Made by a program: the position numbers and the translations under genes. Positions 37,076 to 49,000 of a DNA stretch of 64,000 nt are shown one piece after another. The stretch lies in contig NC_079383.1 in the NCBI RefSeq assembly GCF_021018895.1, positions 21,677,853 through 21,741,852 of the forward strand. The letters are read 5' to 3'. This stretch comes from Seriola aureovittata. Lineage: Eukaryota; Chordata; Actinopteri; Carangiformes; Carangidae. Every line of letters starts with the position of its first letter. Within the stretch, counting starts at the first letter, position 1. Under the pieces are notes generated by a model. The model worked only from the letters and a program-made list of their open reading frames with translations, searched no databases and had not been told where the DNA came from.

Positions 37076-37963
37076 TTACTCGTCCGCCTCCGACTCTTCG
37101 TCGTCCTGACTGATCTGGAAGTAACGCAGCTCGTACGTCTCCTTGTCCGACGCCACCACTCTGAGCCAGTCACGCAGGTTGTTCTTCTTCAGGTACTTCT
37201 TTGTCAGGTACTTCAGATACCTGGCAGGGAGGGAGGGGGATGTTATCATTCACAGTATTTTTCTTTTAAAGAGGAATAAAATAAGTATTTTACAGATGTT
37301 ATTCCTCTGCGGATGAGGAGCTGCAGCTCGTCCCGCCTCACCTTTTGGAGAACTGCTTCTCAGACGTGACGTTGATCTTGTTCTTCATGCGGCCGACCTG
37401 GACGATGTTACCCAGATTCCCCGTCTTTCCGTTGACCTTTATCCTCTCTTTGAGGAAGGTTTCCTATTGAACACAGCATAGTGATGCACTAGGGAAGGGA
37501 ACCCTAGTAAATTTGGAGCTAGGGAATGGAGCCCTAGTCCGGACACAGGGTTAGCTGCTCGCAAAGATCACTTTTATTTAATGTTTAATAATTTTTCTTT
37601 TGGGACAGAAAAGGTTGTTAAATAATAATTATGATCAGTTTCAAGAGAAATGTTCCACTGGGTTTATACAAGTTTTCTCATTCTTAAATTCCTGACTGTG
37701 AGGCCTGAAAATGACCAAAGTCTCTGTCACTTAAAGGGTTCAATAACTTCAGTGACGACTTACAAAGTTTGCAGAGTCCAGGATCCCGTCCTCCACAGGG
37801 TGGGTCAGGTCCAAGGTGAACTTCCATGCAGCTCCCTTTTTGGACTTCTTGCCAACAGTTGGCCTCTTCTGTTTGAGCTGTCACGTAAAACACCAGCGTC
37901 AGGATCAGAAACCAACTTTAGAGCATTTTTCTACTGGTAACCAAGAGTGATGAAACATTTCTA

Positions 37964-38010
<47 letters not shown>

Positions 38011-38829
38011 TGCATGTTCAAAATAACATACACTATCTTTCCTATTCTCATTTGTCCCGCTATTAGCATCTTTATTTACTCATTTAGTATTTTATAAGTC
38101 CTTCCATTCAGTAGTGTCTCTTTATAAAACATTTTCTATTGTTGTTCAGCAAAACTGTGTTAAAAACAATTTACTTAATTACTCTAGAGCCATAAGAAAA
38201 CTAAGACAGTAAGTGACAAGTGAAAATGTGACTGCTTAACAAGAGAGATCAATTTTGTTTTTAGGGGAATTTGTCTAAAAACTAAAAAAAAAAAAGGACA
38301 AACAAAAACATATGGCAGCCAAAACATTTTTAAATTGGTTAATACATTTTTTAGTAATGTTAAACTGACTCTGTAGCCTTGGAAATGCTCGTTTCTTAAA
38401 CTGAGAAGATTATGAAATATTAGAGACATCTGCTAATAAAGTGTAATTTTCTGGAACCATTAAAAGTTTAGCTCATAAAAAGTAATGCCGAACTGAGCTG
38501 TGGACCTTAAATTACATAAAGACTGACAGTAAATAACACGTTTTACAGCGCACTGCGAGAAAACCAATGATTTTATTTAAAACAGTTTATTTCAATGGAG
38601 TCAAGTCTCCTGTCTGTCAAATGAATGGAACACGTGTTAGCAAACGTCAACCCTGCTACGAGCTAATGCTAAATCTCATTAAATCTCATTTAAAACGACA
38701 CACACAGATGCACATAGTGATGTTTTCTTTAGTACAATAGTTAAATAGACCGGAAAAGGCACAAAAACAAGGAAATAAACGTTAAATCAACTAAATTCAG
38801 GAGCAGCGGCACGAACTCACCGGCGCCAT
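37076..38829 (-). CDS. rpl22l1: Ribosomal protein L22-like 1
   Basis: Minus-strand exons 38829-38821 (MAP only), 37877-37764, 37463-37342 and 37220-37076 join to 129 codons plus stop. Splitting after ATG-GCG-CCG is usual for ribosomal protein genes. The product is a paralogue of eL22 that can replace it in the 60S subunit and binds RNA. Seen: [71 protein letters not shown] and the acidic end [10 protein letters not shown]. The ending resembles both L22 and L22L1; SLC7A14 and EIF5A2 on either side make it rpl22l1. The start lies behind a pyrimidine-rich TOP-like tract, and a poly(A) signal lies 59 nt past the stop. Confidence 0.93.
37968..38009. repeat. (AT)n microsatellite in rpl22l1 intron 1
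   Basis: About 21 AT units in the 943-bp first intron. No snoRNA-like C/D box pair was recognised in that intron. Confidence 0.95.
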
Positions 38830-38842
38830 GTTAAGGGATCGG

Positions 38843-38862
38843 ACGGGAAAGGGAGAAGCGGA
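38843..38862 (-). promoter_or_regulatory. rpl22l1: rpl22l1 TOP-like transcription start
   Basis: On the minus strand 'CTTCTCCCTTTCCCG' lies about 15-30 nt upstream of the ATG. A C followed by pyrimidines at the cap is the 5' TOP mark of mTOR-controlled translation genes. The start site itself is inferred. Confidence 0.5.
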
Positions 38863-38869
38863 TGTGACG

Positions 38870-40771
38870 CAGGAGTGACGTAGGACGTAGTACGCGCTGC
38901 CTGGGACGCCCTTACCATATATGGTAAAGCCAGTGTCACAGCAGAAATAAACATTTCCACGCATGAATCTGGAAAATGGCTCGACTGCGTGCTCTCTGCT
39001 GACATGTCAGAGCTCCTGTTTAACCCTGAAATATTTATTTTTAACTTTATCCGCTTCCACAAACGGTTACATTTAAATTTAACCACTTTTCTGCCAAGTT
39101 TTTGTCCGAAAATAGAAGACTTTATAGCAGAAGTTTTGCCTGGTGTTGCTTCAGCAGCTGTCTGTGTCGGATGCTGCAAGTACTAAGGTCAATATAGCTC
39201 AAACACACCCTGATAATAAACCTGCTGAGCTTGGTTAATCATTGGCAACCTCCCTCTCTCTCACACACCATCCCTGCTCCGCCCTGGGCCTCTCACCAGC
39301 CCGGTTCATTCAGCTGCATTTCTATGACCACACACACAGAGAGAGAAAATAAAATCCCTGCTGATGAGTCAGAGGAACCATAACAGGTCAGATGGGATAT
39401 AGACATAAAGAGAAAGAAAAACAAAACATGCATCCCTCTTTCCATTGTGCTCCCGTGTGAGGCTCAGTGTGCAGAAATGTAGGCAGGCAGGATCGAGTGA
39501 TTCATCCTCTCATTACAGTTTGAGACACTCATGCAGGGTGTGTCTGTTACTGTGCAGCTCCTCTCCGCTGCCACGGCTTCCAAACAAACCAGTAAAGATG
39601 CTGAGGCACAGAAGGAAAAGAGCATGACCTGTTCTGACTCCGAGCATCCATTTTATAACTACCATCATCCCTTTTAGGACCAGGAGGCCACAAGGGAAAT
39701 GACAGCAGAGATTCCCTTATACTTTAATATTTAAACAGTGCTAATACAATCTGATGTGGTCTATTTTTTTTATACTTTAGTTCATTTTTACCTACATAAT
39801 GCAAATCCATGTATTATGTACAAATATTGTCTTTAATGCTTGTTTTGTTTTCCTTTTCAGTAGTTTTGGTTAAGTCACTTGGAGTGACAGAAAACAGAAG
39901 TTTTGAAATGCTAATTTAATCACATTTAGTTATTGACTAACTCAGTAAAATAACTTGATCTTAAGTTGTTTCAGTTGGTAACTCAGTTGAAACCATCCTG
40001 TGCAGACGACCTTCATTTGTAATTTACTTTAATACATTTTGTATTCTACGGATTTTAATAATTTCTCATCCTATTTGTTTTTCTCCTAAATAGAAATGTG
40101 CATGTGTTTTCAAACCACAAGTTTTAATTAGATGAGCTTTGATATCTACACCAACCCCCCGGTTCATGCAGCCCTGGTTGGGACTCTACACTAAGTCTGA
40201 ATTTAATTAATGTTATTCTATATTTTTTCTGCACATTTATTTTTGTATATTTAAAGGAGTGGCAGGAAGCTTTAAAGGAAAGTGTCTTTATCTGCAGCTT
40301 GAAAGAAATGTTGAATTTCAGGTGCTATTTTTTTTTTTTTTTTTTTTTAAATTCAACCACAGAAAAAGTTGCACAAACGCAGTGGATGATGCCTTTTACG
40401 GCCCCCAGGGGCCCATTGTCTCATGGTCTGTCCATTTGTATCCGACAGGTGAAGCAGCACAGAACAGTTTGACATAGGAAACACACAACCCGCTGTCACA
40501 TTAATATTTGGAGTAGTTTTTCCCACCAACACCAGTTTGTACTTCTGTTGATGTAATTACAGGTTCTGCAGACGTGATTATTTAAATGCTTCATGAGTTC
40601 AGCTTGTTTTATACCAGAGGTTTATAAGTAAATCCTGAGCAGTAAAACCAGTCTCCTGTAGTTTTAAGCACAAACTAAAAGACAGTTTTCTTTACAACCC
40701 GATCACCACTTTACTTTGGAAACAAAACCAGACAGACATAGTTTGCAGTTTTTGTCCATTTGTTTCATCGT
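38870..40771. other. Intergenic between the rpl22l1 promoter and the eif5a2 3' end
   Basis: No supported gene. A 65-codon plus-strand frame at 38989-39186 has no homology I recognise. Contains poly-T (40328-40349). Confidence 0.5.
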
Positions 40772-40777
40772 TTTATT
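40772..40777 (-). terminator. eif5a2: eif5a2 poly(A) signal
   Basis: Complement of AATAAA, 1.08 kb past the stop codon. It is the first good signal downstream, and the intervening 3' UTR has no other gene. Confidence 0.5.
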
Positions 40778-41852
40778 TTTGCCATCTCCAGTCAGGTGAT
40801 AAAGGCCTCGAGTGAACAAAAAGTTTGCAACTCTACCACCCTCCCCAACCCGATTGAGTCCCTCAAAAGAAACACACACCTCACTGCAAACCGCCTCCCA
40901 CATTTCGGAGGCCCACACCGCTACACACTCACGCCTCTCAAAACAAAATGTAACACTCCTTTTGTACTGGGGGATGGCCGGGGCAGCGGGGCGAGCCCTC
41001 GACTGCCCTGATGACCGAGGTGTGAGCGCACAGACCCTCACGCCCCTCAAACTTCTACACAGACAAGAGACTGGCATCACGAGGGTAAATCACTGAAGTT
41101 TGTTTCTGTTCTTGGGGTGGGGGGAGAAAAAACAAAACAAAATAAAAAAAAAAAAACACTTCTCTTTTCTTGGTTTTAGAGCTTTGACATGCTGGGGTGG
41201 ACCTCAAGTGCTCTTAAGTGCTAGCCACCACCAATCCCAGCCATTAGGAGAAAAAACAGACCTTGTTGCGCCCAATCCACTCAGGAACCAGAGCAAAGGC
41301 CATGCTGGAAAGCGGTATGGCTGCTAGAGGGACAACCTAAACCAGAATTTAGTATCTACAGGGGCAACCCTCCCTCCCACTGCTTTAACAACTCAAAAAC
41401 TGCCACCCTCCCCGACCCCTTCCCTCTAAAAGGCTTTAGACCTGCTATATTCAATCTAAAGAATATAAAAAAATAATCATACAAAAGCTGAATCCCGTTG
41501 TTATTTAAACATTCAGGAATGTGAGTGGCAAAACCAACACGTTGAAGGCAAAAATAAGCAGGAATGAGCAACTGATCATTATTTTTGAAGTTGTTTTATA
41601 TAAAGTAGATTGTTACCAAACAAAACCTCAGTGATCAGGCAGAGGACCACGCAGCGAGCTGCAGTGGAACATTCCCAACAGCAATGGAAAAGAGAAACGA
41701 GAAGGGGAGAAAATAAAAGATCAATGATGAGAAATCACAACAGAATGATTGAGGTTGTCTGTGAAGGCCGACGCTTTGGTGACAGAACCAATGAGAATGC
41801 AAGAGACTGGTTGTGGGTGGTGCTTGTTGCCTGGGCAGCAAAGTCCGTCTCC

Positions 41853-44800
41853 CTATTTGCTGGCCAAGACCTTGGTAGCGACAGCACATTCCTCCCCCAT
41901 GGCAGAAATCACGGTGACCTGCGGAGAGCACACAACATGTTCGAGTCAATCATCTGAAACTTTACACATGCAGCTCGCACTCCTCACATTTTCCCCCCGC
42001 GGGGGAAAAATTTCCGCTCTAATTCAGGACTCTGCATCCCGTCTGCTTCCAGCCACAGACCGAACATTAATGTTGAAACGATAAAAACAAACACACGGCC
42101 GACGCTCTCCGGCCTCATCTCATGGCGCCGTTTATGTTTACAGCCCGGAATGTGTCGTATCATCATTTACATCTTCTGGTTTCACAATGTTCACATCCCA
42201 GGAATTAGAGCGAGTCATCGACCATCCGGTGACCCTCACACGTCTTTATATCTTATAATAGTAAGATAGTATAGATAATGTCAAAGCCCCGACCATTGAC
42301 ACTTACCATGAATTCATCGCCCGCCTCAAACTTTGCCTCGATTTCCTTGCCGATGTCGCTCTCAGGAACACGCAGGTCCTCCCTGATGTCACCGTTGTCG
42401 CTCATCAAGGACATGTAGCTTTCATTGATGTTAACCAACTGTGAAGGAGAAGACACACAAACAGTCAACCACATTTGTATGAACCACAATAAAAAGCAAA
42501 CATTTGATTTTATACCCAATTAAAAATCAACCTCAAACCTGTTCCTAAACTCTGATGGTAGAGCATGAGCGGCGGCTTGGCTGCAGTAAAATGACAACTG
42601 GCACGCTCTGTTTACATCCATTATAACTCTGTTTGTGATAAGCTAAGAAGTTCTGTTTACATATATTTCTCATTCATTTTAGAGCTCGTGTGAACGCAGC
42701 CAGACAAGCCGTCCAGAGTTATTATAGTTCGCTGTTTAAGACAATACAGATTAATATCCTGGGTTTTTTTTTGGTACATGAATGAAAATACAAGTGACAT
42801 CATGGCCATTGCTCAAGCACCAGATCCAAAGCTGGTGAAACAGGCCGCGAGATTTTAACAAGGATCGGCGAGCGCCGTTAGTGACGGTGAAATTACTCCC
42901 AACTGCAGCCTGAGGAGCGAAGACCTGCATCTGTGCACCACTGCACTTTTTACAGGAGCCAGGGAGTTTGGGGTTAACGCCGATTTAATTCAACTTGAAA
43001 AAGTCCAACATATCTTGAGTGTGTAATATTCAGTGTGTGTGTGTGAGAGAGAGGTTTCGATGGGCCCGTTTGTTGGGTTAATTTGATGCAGGATTTTGTG
43101 GTTTTGCTTCAGTGTCGCGTGCATCAGCTGTTTTCACCAAACAGTTTGAGCACATATCAAGAAATTGCTCACTTCCTGTTTCTTGGTGTGACCTCACTCT
43201 TGTTTTGTGCGTTTCCTATAGAAACCACGTCTGAGACAAAACACCCGAAGGCTCAGGAACAATAGTAGCAGATTCAATTTGATTGTGTTTCAACAAAGTC
43301 CGATGTTGGTTGTTTCAGTTCTTTAACAAACACGACTTGAAAAAACTGCTGTGTGTATTTCACACTGCGATCAATGCAGTCAGCTGGCCAGAGTGTCAGG
43401 AGCTGAGCTGCAACGATTAATCGATTACTCTGCAAATATTTTATTATCACGTCATTTTTCATGTTAAAAAAAACAAAAACTAAAATCTGAGCTTGTTCCT
43501 CCTCGATGACAATTTTCCATTCTTTGTTGTAATTCAATCTTTGGTTTTTTTGACAGATTTTTTAAAACTGTTTTACAAACTGAACAATTAATGGAGGAAA
43601 TAATCTGCACATTCATCGATAATGAAACTAGCTGCAGCCACTAGTCAGTACAATTCTTGTACCTACGACATCATCGGCCACAGAGATTGATTTCTAATTT
43701 TAAAGACATGAGACTTGAGCCGTCGTCCAACATAAAACCAAAAGGCACCAACACGAGCAACCAGCTGACAAATAAAGTGCATCTGTCACTCAAGAGGTCG
43801 GAGGAACTAACGAGATAACATTTCTGTATGTGGCTGCTAAACATTGATGCAGTAGCACAGAAAAGCTAAAAAAAAAAGGGCCAGTTTAGCATTAGCTCCT
43901 CCTAGAACATTAGCCTGATCAAGGAACACCATGTTCTGAATTGGAGGAGGAAACATGATCACAAGCAGAAAAATTATAGCTGACAACAGTTTAAGACCTA
44001 TTGGAAATGTATTTGCTTCCAACAGAGTTAATTCTAAAGATAACTGAATTGAGTATATTGACTACAAAATGGATCTATCATTAGGCAAGTGGCACATTTT
44101 CCGCTTTAATTCTGACCATTAAAACCATTTTAAACTTTCAGTGGCGATGTTTTATAACTTCTGCAGGAGCTCCACATCAACAAGACACTAGCAACTGGAT
44201 ATTACAGATTTTTCAGCCACTGGGAGTTATGATTTAAACCATTGTCCCAGTTCCCAGTGGACATACATGACAGCAGTCACATGTTCTTTCTAATTGAGTT
44301 ATGCATTCTTTGCAGTAACTGCGGTGACACTTGTGTGATAGTAAGTTCCAGAGATGTTTCTGGGCAGCCATCGTACCTGGTAGTCTATCCTCTTAATGGA
44401 GGGAACATCCATGTTGTGGGTGGAGGGGCACATATCTTCATACTTCTTGTTGGTGAAGATGTCGATACCAACCAGGTTAACCTGCAGGAGAAAGTTTAGT
44501 TTACTAAGAGTTTAAAAAGAAACTGTGTGTGGGGGGGCTGTTTGGCAAAGAAAAGAAAAAACAAAACAAACTGGGGACTTCTGATATTAAAAGTATTGAC
44601 TTTTAGTTTTAATCATTAAACAAATAACTTCTACAGCTAGAATCTTCACTTTTCCCCCCATTTATTGCAACCAAGCTACACAGGGGGCTAAAGTACATGA
44701 GAGAGCACACTGGTGTTTAAAGAAAAAAAAGATAAGGACACTGTACATTACTGCAGCCAACACCTCAGACTGGTCTGAAATCTGAGATGCACAAGGTCTG

Positions 44801-45131
44801 AGCTGAGCCTCAGGTCTCTGCCAAGGGGCACATCTCAGACAGGAGTCAAGTTTTTTTTTTTTCCTCCTCTCTTTCCAAACTCCATTTAAAACACTGCACT
44901 GCCAACTCCCATCTGCTCTCAGTTTAAAGGGCCTACAAAGTCATACTTCGAGGGTAATTTTACCTTAGCATGCCCGTGCTTGCCGGTCTTGGAGGTGGAC
45001 ATCTCCACAATTTTGCAAGGACGTCCCTTCAGCACCACGTAGCCGTTCTTACGCAGAGCAGAGCACTGCATGGGGTAGGTGGCGGAGGCGCCAGACTCAC
45101 CAGTCTGGAAGTCAAGATCGGGATCTGCCAT
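41853..45131 (-). CDS. eif5a2: Eukaryotic translation initiation factor 5A (EIF5A2)
   Basis: Minus-strand coding exons 45131-44964, 44481-44377, 42438-42307 and 41918-41853 join to 156 codons plus stop, against 153-154 in mammals. eIF5A is the only known hypusine-containing protein. It promotes elongation through poorly reactive sequences such as polyproline, and termination. Seen: the hypusine loop [12 protein letters not shown] with the target Lys at residue 51 (one residue later than in human because of the start MADPDLDF); [26 protein letters not shown]; and [14 protein letters not shown]. The OB-fold half is more divergent and ends ATKVLASK. Sequence alone hardly separates EIF5A1 from EIF5A2; the position between RPL22L1 and TNIK decides it. 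A non-coding exon ending at 46773 splices to 45151, 20 nt before the ATG. Confidence 0.93.
42439..44376 (-). other. eif5a2: eif5a2 intron 3
   Basis: No exon seen. A decayed GCTGCAAC-type TIR element lies at about 43408-43655. Confidence 0.5.
43408..43655. mobile_element. Decayed TIR element, well-preserved ends
   Basis: Left end GAGCTGCAACGATTAATCGA, right end ATCGATAATGAAACTAGCTG followed by CAGCCAC, so the two ends are inverted copies. About 245 bp with no coding capacity. Confidence 0.55.
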
Positions 45132-45151
45132 GGTGCGATGGGTCAGGGGCG

Positions 45152-46772
45152 CTGTAGAAAACAATTTAGAGATTATTATCTTACTATAAACACTTAATTA
45201 TTTTTTACTTAAGACCACTCCTAGCATTAAGGATCAAATACTTAAGTCTCATCACTCATTCAAGACATTAAATACACCAACAAATACACCATTCATTCCT
45301 TTCAGTATTTACTTTGCTAAAAACTAATTTTAAAATCTTAAATTTGCCTTTAAAAGAGGTAAACCCTTAAGGTGTTTATATGATAATAAGCACAGGATAG
45401 CCTGACCTACTTCTTAGCAAAAATAGTGTACATAAAGCACACTAAATATGACAAAGATCTTACTAATCTGACCTAAAATTAATTCGATCATCACATTATG
45501 CAATTAATTTGTGTTTAAACTCTTCAGGAACCCCCAGCTTTGGGACTTCTGCTGTTGGGTTTGATGGGTACAAGAGTTATCACGTAATGGCCCCAGGAAA
45601 AATACCGTGCCAAATTCTTAACGTGGCTAAAATTTAGTGGGTTAAATAACAGTTTGACGGGCCTGTCCCAGGCTCAGCTCGGGAGCTGCAGCCTGTTCAG
45701 GGCCCCACCGTGCGTTGCCTTTTTTTTTTTTTTTTTTTAACGATATCGCGAGATTTCGGGAGAGGGGGGGGGGGGAGTGGCATCCTCATGATGCGTCCAG
45801 CAGATTAATTTAAATTTGGAGAAATAAAAATAAACCTTAAAAAGCGACACGGAGAAATATCCCAGCCCAACACGAGGCTGATCGGCTGCGCCACTAATCT
45901 GTTAGCAAACATTGGACTTCACATCCCATTAATGCCAACATTAGCCAAGAGACTGACAATAGATGACAACGCCTTTGACATTATTAAACATTAATTCAAG
46001 GAGAGGGTTAAAAAAAAAAAAAAAAAAATGCGGGATTTAAGTGCTGGATTTCAACACATTAGCGCCAGCTGTAAGAAGTTAGCTGGCCTGGAGTTTACAA
46101 GTGCAACAGCGCCATATAACGCGACAAAGCCAACAAACAATTACGCTGTCATTAGCTAAAGTTATTAGTTTTCCCGTTCAAATCACTTGCATTAGATTTA
46201 ACTTAACTTATATGCGCTACGGTTTTGGCGCGGGGAGGGTTTTATAAGTGTCCAACATGCGCTGCTGATTCACGAACAGCGAGTACCGATAACCGAACGT
46301 GTTAGCTAACGCGATGCTAATAGCGGCTAGTCGCGCTAGCACGTCCATTCAGCACCGTCCAAATAAAAGCAAGAGATTAACATTCAGTCGACAACACCGG
46401 GCGCGTGTGCCGTTATTATACGTTTAACGGTCGAGATTGAAGCGTTGGGGCAGAAGTAGACGGCGGGAGGCGGGAAAAAAAGGCAGATATTAGCGTAGAG
46501 AATGACAAGCGACTTCTACCGACCGCGCCGCTGCAGGCCGCATGTCCCTTTGATTCAGCCTGGTAACGTTAGCTCTATTACGGACACCCACACCCTGTCC
46601 CTGCCCTGCCACCGAATACGTCCACTCACAAAATACCTAACTACTTCCACGGTTTCCCAACCCGTTCTTCGACTATTTTAGTACCTCTGAATGCGTTATG
46701 AGTTCACTTAAATAACAGAAAAGTCCTCCGTTTATCCCCCCAAGGCAGAAACACGCGCCATGCCACACTTAC
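45152..46772 (-). other. eif5a2: eif5a2 intron 1 (between non-coding and first coding exon)
   Basis: No exon seen. Its 5' part (45650-46770) is CpG-rich, consistent with an extended CpG island. Poly-T, poly-G and poly-A runs lie at 45720-45738, 45763-45775 and 46010-46028. Confidence 0.5.
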
Positions 46773-46812
46773 CTTCCAAGAAAAAGAGGACCGAAAGTGC
46801 GCAGGCGCGGCC
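46773..46812 (-). promoter_or_regulatory. eif5a2: eif5a2 non-coding first exon and promoter
   Basis: On the minus strand, CTTGGAAG|GTAAG gives a strong donor at 46773. Upstream of it lies the pyrimidine tract CCTCTTTTTCTT, and a perfect NRF1-like palindrome (CGCGCCTGCGCA, 46809-46798) sits about 10 bp further up. I infer transcription starts at the pyrimidine tract (about 46785-46795). A poly-G run on the plus strand follows at 46842-46858. Confidence 0.6.
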
Positions 46813-46859
46813 AACTTTACTGCAGCATCCGTAGAGGAAGAGGGGGGGGGGGGGGGGGC

Positions 46860-49000
46860 AAGAGGGAGGGGTGAGGAAGGGGGCGGTTATGAGTTCCGGT
46901 GGACGTCTGGCAGAAAGGGTTGCCATGTTTGAGGCTAACCTGGCAACCCAGTTTCCTAAATACGCGGCGTCTAGAGGATTCCACGGCAGGAAGGAGGCGT
47001 CTTTTTGCGGCTCAAGAAGAGTTGGAGCATCCGCACCCACTTCCACCATTTACTACCATTTAGTAAGTATAAAATATTAAACACTGTTACTCCAATTCTG
47101 CACTACATTACAGAGGGAAATATTAAAGTTGTTACTCCAATACAGTTATCTGACAGCTTCAGATACTTTACGAATTAAGATTAAAACAAACAAACTATGT
47201 GAAGAGTTTATAAAATATAATGTTTTATTATGTTTTAATCTACCTAACAGTGTTCATCACTGAGTCATTTTAACAGAAAATCAAGTTGATTTCATAATTA
47301 CAGCTTCTCAGATTTGAGAAATTTGCTGCTTTTCCTTTTTAATTAAAAAAAAATCTGATTTATTTATAATAGTCTTGATAAGAAATAAAAAAATAAATAG
47401 CAGAATGGTAATCAATTTATAAAATAAGTTAAAAAAAAATGCATCACATTTTCTCAGTCTTTGTTGACTTTTTTCCTACCAGCTGTCCAAAACCTAACGA
47501 CACTTCACACTGGAGAAGCTACAACCAGAAATGTTTTAACTGGTTATGAGAATAGTTGCTGATTAATTTTGTGTTGATTAAAAAAATTGATACATCGAAT
47601 ATAAAATGAATTGATTGATGAATTGTTGCAGCTCTGACTATATATTATACAAATGGATCATTGTTATTGATGATTTAACATGTAAGCTGCATGTGGATGT
47701 TGTAGTTTTAGTCATGGTGGAGCTAAATTAATCTATGTGAAACACTTCTGTGAAGTTCAACTGATCATATTGTTCAATGAACAATCTCAATTCTGCAAAG
47801 TAATAATAGCTAAATAACTAAATGAAGTATGAATGTGATTGTACATGGCACATTAAACAGGAGTCAAATGAAGTAAGTACCTCAAAATTGTGCTGTACTC
47901 TAAATGCACCTTGTTATTTTTCCATTACTGATAATACTGGTGTGTTAATGTGCTGCACTGAACAAATTTAAAAGTGATATTCCATCAAATTTGTGTTTTT
48001 AAGTATCAAAAATAATCGTCCGTTGGCTGAAAACACTGAATAAACTGACCTGGTAAAAAGTGTAAATCTAAAACTGTACAGTCTGATGATGGGTCTTATT
48101 ATATGAACAACATCAATGCATTTAGTTTTATGTCAGCAGTTATTCACATGCTGTAATTAAACCTGAACTGTGAAACACGGCCTGGAATGAACTGCAGGGA
48201 AAATAGATTTATGAATGACTAAATAATGGAGTTAAGATTCATGTGGTAACAGAAAGTTTTCCTGGTTTCCTCCTGTAATTATATCTGTTCTCTCAGAGCT
48301 CTGCTAAGAGCAAGTCAATGCATTTGTAGAAAACAAGGCAGCAGCAGACACAGCGTTTCCTCCGGTCTCCACTTATCTTTCCATGGTTTTGACCTGTAAA
48401 TCTTCATCTCCACTCGCGGTTACTGGATGGAATATCGGTTTATTTATAAAATACAACTTATCAAACTTTGTCGGGGATAGAAGAGTAAAGTCCTGGACTT
48501 CTTTCCATCGTTGTCAACCATTTATCAACATGGAGGCAGGTATTCAACGTCTCAAAATAAGAAATAAACTTAAATATATGAATTGACTGAAGGTAGAATA
48601 AAAGGAGTCACAGACACAATAAAAGAGAGAAATACTGCCACAGCTTTGACCTGTAAATCTCCTTCATAGTTGAGGGAAATTTATGAATATAGTTTTTATG
48701 GTGTTGGAAAAGTCTTGACCTTGTTTCACTTATTGACTATTTTCATTATTTCCCCTAATTTATTCTTAATTTTACTTGAGAATTCACGTCACCAAAGTCC
48801 ATGATTCTAAAAATAAGTTTTTTTAGAAGTGTATCTGTTATATCAAGCTGATGTTTGTTATAACAAGAAAATATTTAATCTTTTTTACTATAAAACAAAT
48901 AATAGAAACTTGAATTCATTTTTTCTCAATCAAACTTATTTGTCAAGCACAAACATCGAATCAGAGATTGTCAAAAGTCGATAACATGTTAAGGAAGTGA
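46860..49000. other. Intergenic between the eif5a2 promoter and the tnik 3' end
   Basis: No supported gene. In particular nothing resembling SLC2A2, which lies between EIF5A2 and TNIK in human, was seen. A decayed TIR element ends at about 47637. Confidence 0.55.

Noticed and set aside
38989..39186. 65-codon plus-strand frame next to the rpl22l1 promoter
   Set aside because: No splice sites, no domain, and AT-rich codon use; likely chance.
46871..47080. 69-codon plus-strand frame upstream of eif5a2, a possible divergent gene
   Set aside because: It lies in the CpG island and has no donor or recognisable domain.
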